This document shows, one piece after another, positions 60,037 to 64,000 of a stretch of DNA of 64,000 nucleotides; position 1 is the first letter of the stretch; every line of letters starts with the position of its first letter. The stretch is from Pseudomonadota bacterium (lineage in GTDB: Bacteria; Pseudomonadota; Gammaproteobacteria; Steroidobacterales; Steroidobacteraceae): NCBI GenBank assembly GCA_021792755.1, contig JAJYUA010000008.1, forward strand, positions 73,930 to 137,929. Direction: 5' to 3'. The notes beneath the pieces are model-generated. The model was given only the letters and a program-made list of their open reading frames with translations, had not been told where the DNA came from and did not search any database. The position numbers and the translations under genes were made by a program.

Positions 60037-60043
60037 ACGCGTC

Positions 60044-60754
60044 TCAGGCAGACTCCGTACCGTACAGGCGCCGCAGCAGGTGCGCCAGCAGCCCCTCCTG
60101 CGCCGCCGCCACCGAGTCGACGCCGCACAGGTCGGCGAGCCTCGCCATCGACAGGCCCGGATAACCGCAGGGATTGATCCGCTCGAATGGCTCGAGGTCG
60201 TTGACGACGTTCATGGCGATGCCGTGGTAGCTGGCGCCGCGGCGCACGCGGATGCCGACACTCGCCAGCTTTTTCCCCTCCACATAGACACCGGGAGCGC
60301 CGCGACGGCATTCGGCCACGATGCCGAAAGCCGCCATGTAATCGATCACGCTCTGCTCGAGCGCCGTCACGAGGTCGCGCACGCCGAGAGCGGCGCGCCT
60401 CAGATCGACCAGCGGGTACACCACCAGCTGACCCGGACCGTGATAGGTGACCTGGCCGCCCCGATCGATCCGCACGACCGGAATGTCGCCCGGGCAGAGC
60501 ACGTGCGCCGCGCTGGCGTTCATCCCCAGCGTGAACACCGGGGGGTGCTCGAGGAGCCAGATCTCATCGGGCGTGTGCGGCCCGCGCTCGTCGGTGAAGC
60601 GCTGCATCGCCCGCCAGCTCGGCTCGTACTCCCTCAGGCCCAGGCGGCGCGGCACCGGCGCGGGCATGGGACCCGGCGCGGCGCGCGCGCAATCCCCGGG
60701 CGAGCGCCCGGCGTCAGAGCCGCAAGGGACTTCGCAAGGGTCGGGCGCAGGCAT
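60044..60754 (-). CDS. lipB: Octanoyltransferase LipB
   Basis: Moves octanoyl from acyl carrier protein to lipoyl domains. The 236-residue form has the conserved [18 protein letters not shown], the [28 protein letters not shown] stretch with the active-site Lys, and INPCGYPGL with the catalytic Cys. ATG 60754 lies 3 bases after lipA; ATG 60667 ([11 protein letters not shown]) would give the usual 207 residues. Order lipA-lipB on the minus strand differs from the dacA-ybeD-lipB layout. Confidence 0.96.
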   Translation of the reverse strand: MPAPDPCEVPCGSDAGRSPGDCARAAPGPMPAPVPRRLGLREYEPSWRAMQRFTDERGPHTPDEIWLLEHPPVFTLGMNASAAHVLCPGDIPVVRIDRGGQVTYHGPGQLVVYPLVDLRRAALGVRDLVTALEQSVIDYMAAFGIVAECRRGAPGVYVEGKKLASVGIRVRRGASYHGIAMNVVNDLEPFERINPCGYPGLSMARLADLCGVDSVAAAQEGLLAHLLRRLYGTESA

Positions 60755-60757
60755 CGC

Positions 60758-61786
60758 CTACTCCGCAACCCCGGGACGGGTGTTGTCGAGCCCGACATTG
60801 TTGCGGTTGCGCGCCTGCTCGGCGCGATAGCTGGAGCGCACGAGCGGCCCTGAGACACACTCGATGAATCCCAACTCCAGGGCGCCCGCGCGATACCGAT
60901 CGAACTGCTCGGGGGTGACGAAGCGCTGCACCGGCAGGTGGTTGACCGTGGGACGCAGGTATTGGCCGAGGGTGACGATGTCGACGCGGGCCGCGCGCAG
61001 GTCCCGGAGCGTGTCCTCGATCTCCTCGTCCGTCTCGCCCAGCCCCAGCATCAGACTGCTCTTGGTCAGCACCTCGGGCCGGTGGCGCTTGCCGTGCGCA
61101 AGCACCTCGAGCGTGCGATCATAGCCGGCGCGCGGATCGCGCACCGGATGGGTCAGGCGCCGCACGGTCTCGATGTTCTGAGCAAACACATCCAGGCCCG
61201 AATCGACCACGGTGCGGATATCCGCGAGCACACCCTGGAAGTCCGGCGTCAGCGCTTCGACCGCAGTGCCGGGATTGCGGCGCTTGACGGCGCGGATGCA
61301 GGCCGCGTAGTGAGCGGCGCCGCCGTCGGCAAGGTCGTCGCGGTCGACGGAAGTCAACACAACGTACTTCAGCCTCATCAACTCCACGGTCCGCGCGGCG
61401 TTGTCCGGCTCGTCCCGGTCCAGCCAGCCGCGCGGATTGCCGGTGTCCACCGCGCAGAAGCGGCAGGCGCGCGTGCACACCGCGCCCATGAGCATGAGGG
61501 TGGCGGTGCCCGCGTTCCAGCACTCGCCGATATTCGGGCACTTGGCTTCCTCGCACACCGTCGCCAGGCGGTGCTCCTTGACGATGTCCTTCACGGACTG
61601 GAAACCGGCGCCCGAGGGCGCGCGAGCCCGCAGCCACGAGGGCTTGCGCGGGAACGCGGCGGGGTCGGCGGCGGCGGCTTTTATACCGTCACGGATAGCC
61701 GTAAATCCTTGAGGCGTAACGTATTTGCGCCCGCTGCGCGCGGCAGCGGACTCCGCAACGACGGGGATGTCTTTGAGGGTGGCCAT
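60758..61786 (-). CDS. lipA: Lipoyl synthase
   Basis: Radical SAM enzyme that inserts sulfur into octanoyl groups. The 342-residue protein has the auxiliary cluster motif [12 protein letters not shown] and the radical SAM motif [10 protein letters not shown] (CxxxCxxC), followed by GLGETDEEI and the C-terminal RSSYRAEQ with the cluster-ligating Ser. Confidence 0.98.
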   Translation of the reverse strand: MATLKDIPVVAESAAARSGRKYVTPQGFTAIRDGIKAAAADPAAFPRKPSWLRARAPSGAGFQSVKDIVKEHRLATVCEEAKCPNIGECWNAGTATLMLMGAVCTRACRFCAVDTGNPRGWLDRDEPDNAARTVELMRLKYVVLTSVDRDDLADGGAAHYAACIRAVKRRNPGTAVEALTPDFQGVLADIRTVVDSGLDVFAQNIETVRRLTHPVRDPRAGYDRTLEVLAHGKRHRPEVLTKSSLMLGLGETDEEIEDTLRDLRAARVDIVTLGQYLRPTVNHLPVQRFVTPEQFDRYRAGALELGFIECVSGPLVRSSYRAEQARNRNNVGLDNTRPGVAE

Positions 61787-61902
61787 AGCCGTATTCTACG
61801 TTCCGGGGCACCAAGGGCATAATTGGATCGGCGAACATCGCCGCGGCGATGCCGGCAAGCCGCTGCGCCTCTGCGGCGCGCTCGGCAGCCGCCCCTCGCC
61901 CG

Positions 61903-62616
61903 CTAGCCGGATGGGCTCGCCGCCGCTCTGGCGCGCACATGCGCATCGAGCCAGGCGAGGCGCTCGGGCGAGCCGGCGTCGTGCCACTCGCCCCGAAACA
62001 CCTCCCCGCGCAGGCGCCGCGCGACGATGGCCCGCTTCAGCAGCGGCAGCAGCGGAAACCTCCCCGGGCTGCAACCGGCGAAGAATTGCGGGCGATACAG
62101 ACCGATCCCCGTATAGGTGAGCCGGTCGCTGTCGCGCTCCACCACCATGCCGTCCTCATCGATGCCGAAATCACCTGCCGGGTGATGCATCGGATTGGGC
62201 GCAAGCACGATGCGCGCGTCCGCATCATCACCCAGGCTCATGCACCGGCTGAAATCGATGTCCGTCCAGACATCGGCGTTCACCACCAGGAACGGCTGCG
62301 GTCCGAGCAGAGGCAGCGCCCGGAAGATGCCGCCGCCGGTTTCGAGCGGCTCGGGACCCTCGGCGCTGTAGGCGATACGCAATCCGTAGCGCTCACCGCC
62401 ACCCAACGCCGCGCGAATCCGCTCGCCCAGCCACGAAAGATTGACGACCACCTCGCTCACGCCGGCGCGGGCGAGCGCCTCCAGGTGGTAGGCGATCAAC
62501 GGCTTGCCCGCCACCTCGACCAGCGGCTTGGGCAAGGTATCGGTGATCGGCCGCAACCGCTCGCCGCGGCCCGCCGCCAGCAACATCGCTCTCGCCGGCC
62601 GCGGCGACCCGGTCAC
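61903..62616 (-). CDS. murU: N-acetylmuramate-1-phosphate uridylyltransferase
   Basis: Makes UDP-MurNAc from MurNAc-1-phosphate in the cell-wall recycling route that bypasses MurA. The 237-residue nucleotidyltransferase begins AMLLAAGRGERLRPITDTLPKPLVEVAGKPLIAY and has VVNADVWTDIDF. It overlaps amgK by 4 bases; the amgK-murU pair next to lptD is the known gammaproteobacterial arrangement. Confidence 0.95.
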   Translation of the reverse strand: MTGSPRPARAMLLAAGRGERLRPITDTLPKPLVEVAGKPLIAYHLEALARAGVSEVVVNLSWLGERIRAALGGGERYGLRIAYSAEGPEPLETGGGIFRALPLLGPQPFLVVNADVWTDIDFSRCMSLGDDADARIVLAPNPMHHPAGDFGIDEDGMVVERDSDRLTYTGIGLYRPQFFAGCSPGRFPLLPLLKRAIVARRLRGEVFRGEWHDAGSPERLAWLDAHVRARAAASPSG

Positions 62617-63656
62617 GACGGTTGCATCGCCTGCGCAGCGGCACGCTCATTGGCGCGCGGCAGCTCGGCAACCACCCGCCGCTCGAGCAGCTCCGACAGC
62701 TCCCCGAGCTGCGCGTAGCGCCGGCAGGTGTCGCGCACGTACTGCAGCGTCAGCGGCAGGTCGCGCAGATACCCGCTCTTGCCGTCTCGGTACCACAGGC
62801 GCGCGAATATGCCGAGCACCTTCAGGTGACGCTGCACCCCGATCAGGTCGAACCAGCGCAGGAACTCGGCCGCATCGGCGCCGACGGGGCCGCCCTCGCA
62901 CTTGAGCCGCTCGCGGTAGCCGCTCACCCAGCCGGTCACCCGCTCGCGCGGCCACGAGATATAACAGTCCTTCAGCAGCGACACCAGGTCGTAGCCGACC
63001 GGACCGCGCACGGCGTCCTGGAAATCGAGCACGCCGGGGTTGCCCTCGGCGACCACCATGAGGTTGCGCGAGTGGTAATCGCGGTGAACTAGCACCTGCG
63101 GCTGTGCGAGCGCCTCGCGGATCAGGAACTCGAACGCCGCCTCCAGCATCCGCCGCTCGCCGGCCGGCAGCTCGATCGCCAGATGCCGGCCAAGGAACCA
63201 CTCCGGCATCAGAGCCATCTCGCGCAGCAGCGGTCCGCGATCGTAGGCAGGCAGCTGCTTCGCCGCCTCCGCTCCCCGCAGCTGGATCCGCGCCAGCGTC
63301 TCCAGCGCGTCACCATACAGGCGCTGCGCGTCGCCTCCGCCGGCGAGCCGCGCCAGGTAATGTGTGCCGCCCAGATCCTCGAGCAGCAATAGACCGCGAT
63401 CGACGTCCGCCTCGTACACGTGCGGCACATGGACTGCCAGAGGCTCGAGCAACCCGGTCACGCGCAGGTAGGGCCGGACGTCCTCCTTGCCTGGCGGCGC
63501 GTCCATGACGATGTAGGTGTGCCGGTCGCACATCACCCTGAAGTAACGCCGGAAGCTCGCATCACTCGAGGCCGGCTCGATCGCGCGGACGTGCAGGCCG
63601 AGCTCGCGCGACAGCCAACCTTCAAGCAGCGCGCGCCGCGCGTCCGAGTCATTCAT
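62613..63656 (-). CDS. amgK: N-acetylmuramate/N-acetylglucosamine kinase AmgK
   Basis: Anomeric sugar kinase phosphorylating MurNAc for MurU. The 347-residue aminoglycoside-phosphotransferase-like protein has ASSDASFRRYFRV at the nucleotide loop, catalytic LVHRDYHSRNLMV and the metal-binding GVLDFQDAVRGPVGYDLVSLL. ATG 63656 (MNDSDARR) is used; the longer frame crosses the divergent promoter region. Divergent from the probable lptD with about 75 bp between. Confidence 0.95.
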   Translation of the reverse strand: MNDSDARRALLEGWLSRELGLHVRAIEPASSDASFRRYFRVMCDRHTYIVMDAPPGKEDVRPYLRVTGLLEPLAVHVPHVYEADVDRGLLLLEDLGGTHYLARLAGGGDAQRLYGDALETLARIQLRGAEAAKQLPAYDRGPLLREMALMPEWFLGRHLAIELPAGERRMLEAAFEFLIREALAQPQVLVHRDYHSRNLMVVAEGNPGVLDFQDAVRGPVGYDLVSLLKDCYISWPRERVTGWVSGYRERLKCEGGPVGADAAEFLRWFDLIGVQRHLKVLGIFARLWYRDGKSGYLRDLPLTLQYVRDTCRRYAQLGELSELLERRVVAELPRANERAAAQAMQPS

Positions 63657-63731
63657 TTGCGGTGTATTCGGCCTACGGGATTGCAATCCGACCATTATAA
63701 TGCCGTCCCTCATGCCGCGTTGGAACCTAGT

Positions 63732-64000
63732 ATGAAGCGCTGGACCCGGGCCTCGTGCCCGGCCCGGCGCCCGTCGAGCAAGAAAGCGCGGGTTCTTTCC
63801 CGACAAGCGCCGCCTGCTGCGGCGGGGCGCATCGCTGCGCCTGGGGCGCTCGCTTCGATCGTGGCGGGGCTCGAGGGCGAGGCGCGCCGGCGGCAACTGC
63901 TCTGGAGCGCGCTGCTGTCGTTCGGCGGCATCGCTTTGCATTGCGCGCCGGCGGCCGCGGCGTGCGCCCGCCCGCAGCCGGCGCCGGCGGCCGCGGCGGC
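63732..64000 (+). CDS. lptD: Probable LPS-assembly protein LptD, 5' part only
   Basis: An open frame from ATG 63732 running off the window. The 89 visible residues are basic at first and then contain a signal-peptide-like stretch (RRQLLWSALLSFGGIALHCAPAAAA), followed by an Ala/Pro-rich run. Nothing in this part is diagnostic. The name rests on synteny: lptD is regularly divergent from amgK-murU. A start closer to the signal peptide (for example a GTG near 63858) is possible. Confidence 0.5.
   Translation, partial: MKRWTRASCPARRPSSKKARVLSRQAPPAAAGRIAAPGALASIVAGLEGEARRRQLLWSALLSFGGIALHCAPAAAACARPQPAPAAAA

Overview
The window is a high-GC stretch of a gammaproteobacterial chromosome. Diagnostic gene clusters are ispE/tRNA-Gln/prs/rplY/pth/ychF, the mreBCD-mrdA-rodA-mltB-rlpA-dacA wall cluster, amgK-murU divergent from a probable lptD, and a large TonB receptor beside secreted glycoside hydrolases. 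This fits a soil or plant-associated lineage near Xanthomonadales, Nevskiales or Steroidobacterales. The lineage is inferred from gene content and order only.

Region 1 (1-11195) is accessory DNA at the 3' side of an elongator tRNA-Met gene (minus strand, 11119-11195). The 45 bp of that tRNA from the anticodon loop to CCA recur as direct repeats at 846-890, 7505-7549 (one mismatch) and 9054-9098. This reads as a tandem array of integrated elements using the anticodon loop as attachment site. Each segment carries a toxin-antitoxin-like or defence-like module: a Fic protein left of the first repeat, DUF433/PIN-like DUF5615, an HTH/nucleotidyltransferase pair, and an RHH/MazF pair. The first segment also holds a FAD aromatic monooxygenase and an intact 2975-bp IS50-group (IS4 family) insertion sequence with 24-bp terminal inverted repeats and a 9-bp target duplication. 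The IS carries a DUF4338/DruA-like gene and a third small gene. No integrase is visible.

Region 2 (11196-43626) is core genome. It holds ychF, pth, rplY, a group II intron with its reverse transcriptase lying between rplY and prs, tRNA-Gln, ispE, lolB, prfA (without hemA beside it), mtgA, ppiB, prmC, a membrane protein, metF-metH under a probable SahR-type regulator, hslO, gatCAB, and then the long plus-strand elongation and cell-wall operon from mreB through rlpA, dacA, dat and ybeD.

Region 3 (43663-60036) is a plant-polysaccharide island set between ybeD and the lipoate genes. It encodes a GH10 xylanase, a GH28 pectinase-like enzyme, an uncharacterised six-hairpin glycosidase, a GH43 enzyme, a TonB receptor, uronate isomerase UxaC, a LacI-family regulator, altronate dehydratase UxaA and a UxuB-type reductase. 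A palindromic site, TGCTACCGGTAGCA and variants, occurs upstream of the receptor gene, uxaC and uxaA, suggesting that the local LacI protein controls uptake and uronate breakdown together.

Region 4 (60044-64000) returns to core genes: lipA-lipB, murU-amgK (peptidoglycan recycling), and the start of a probable lptD running off the window.
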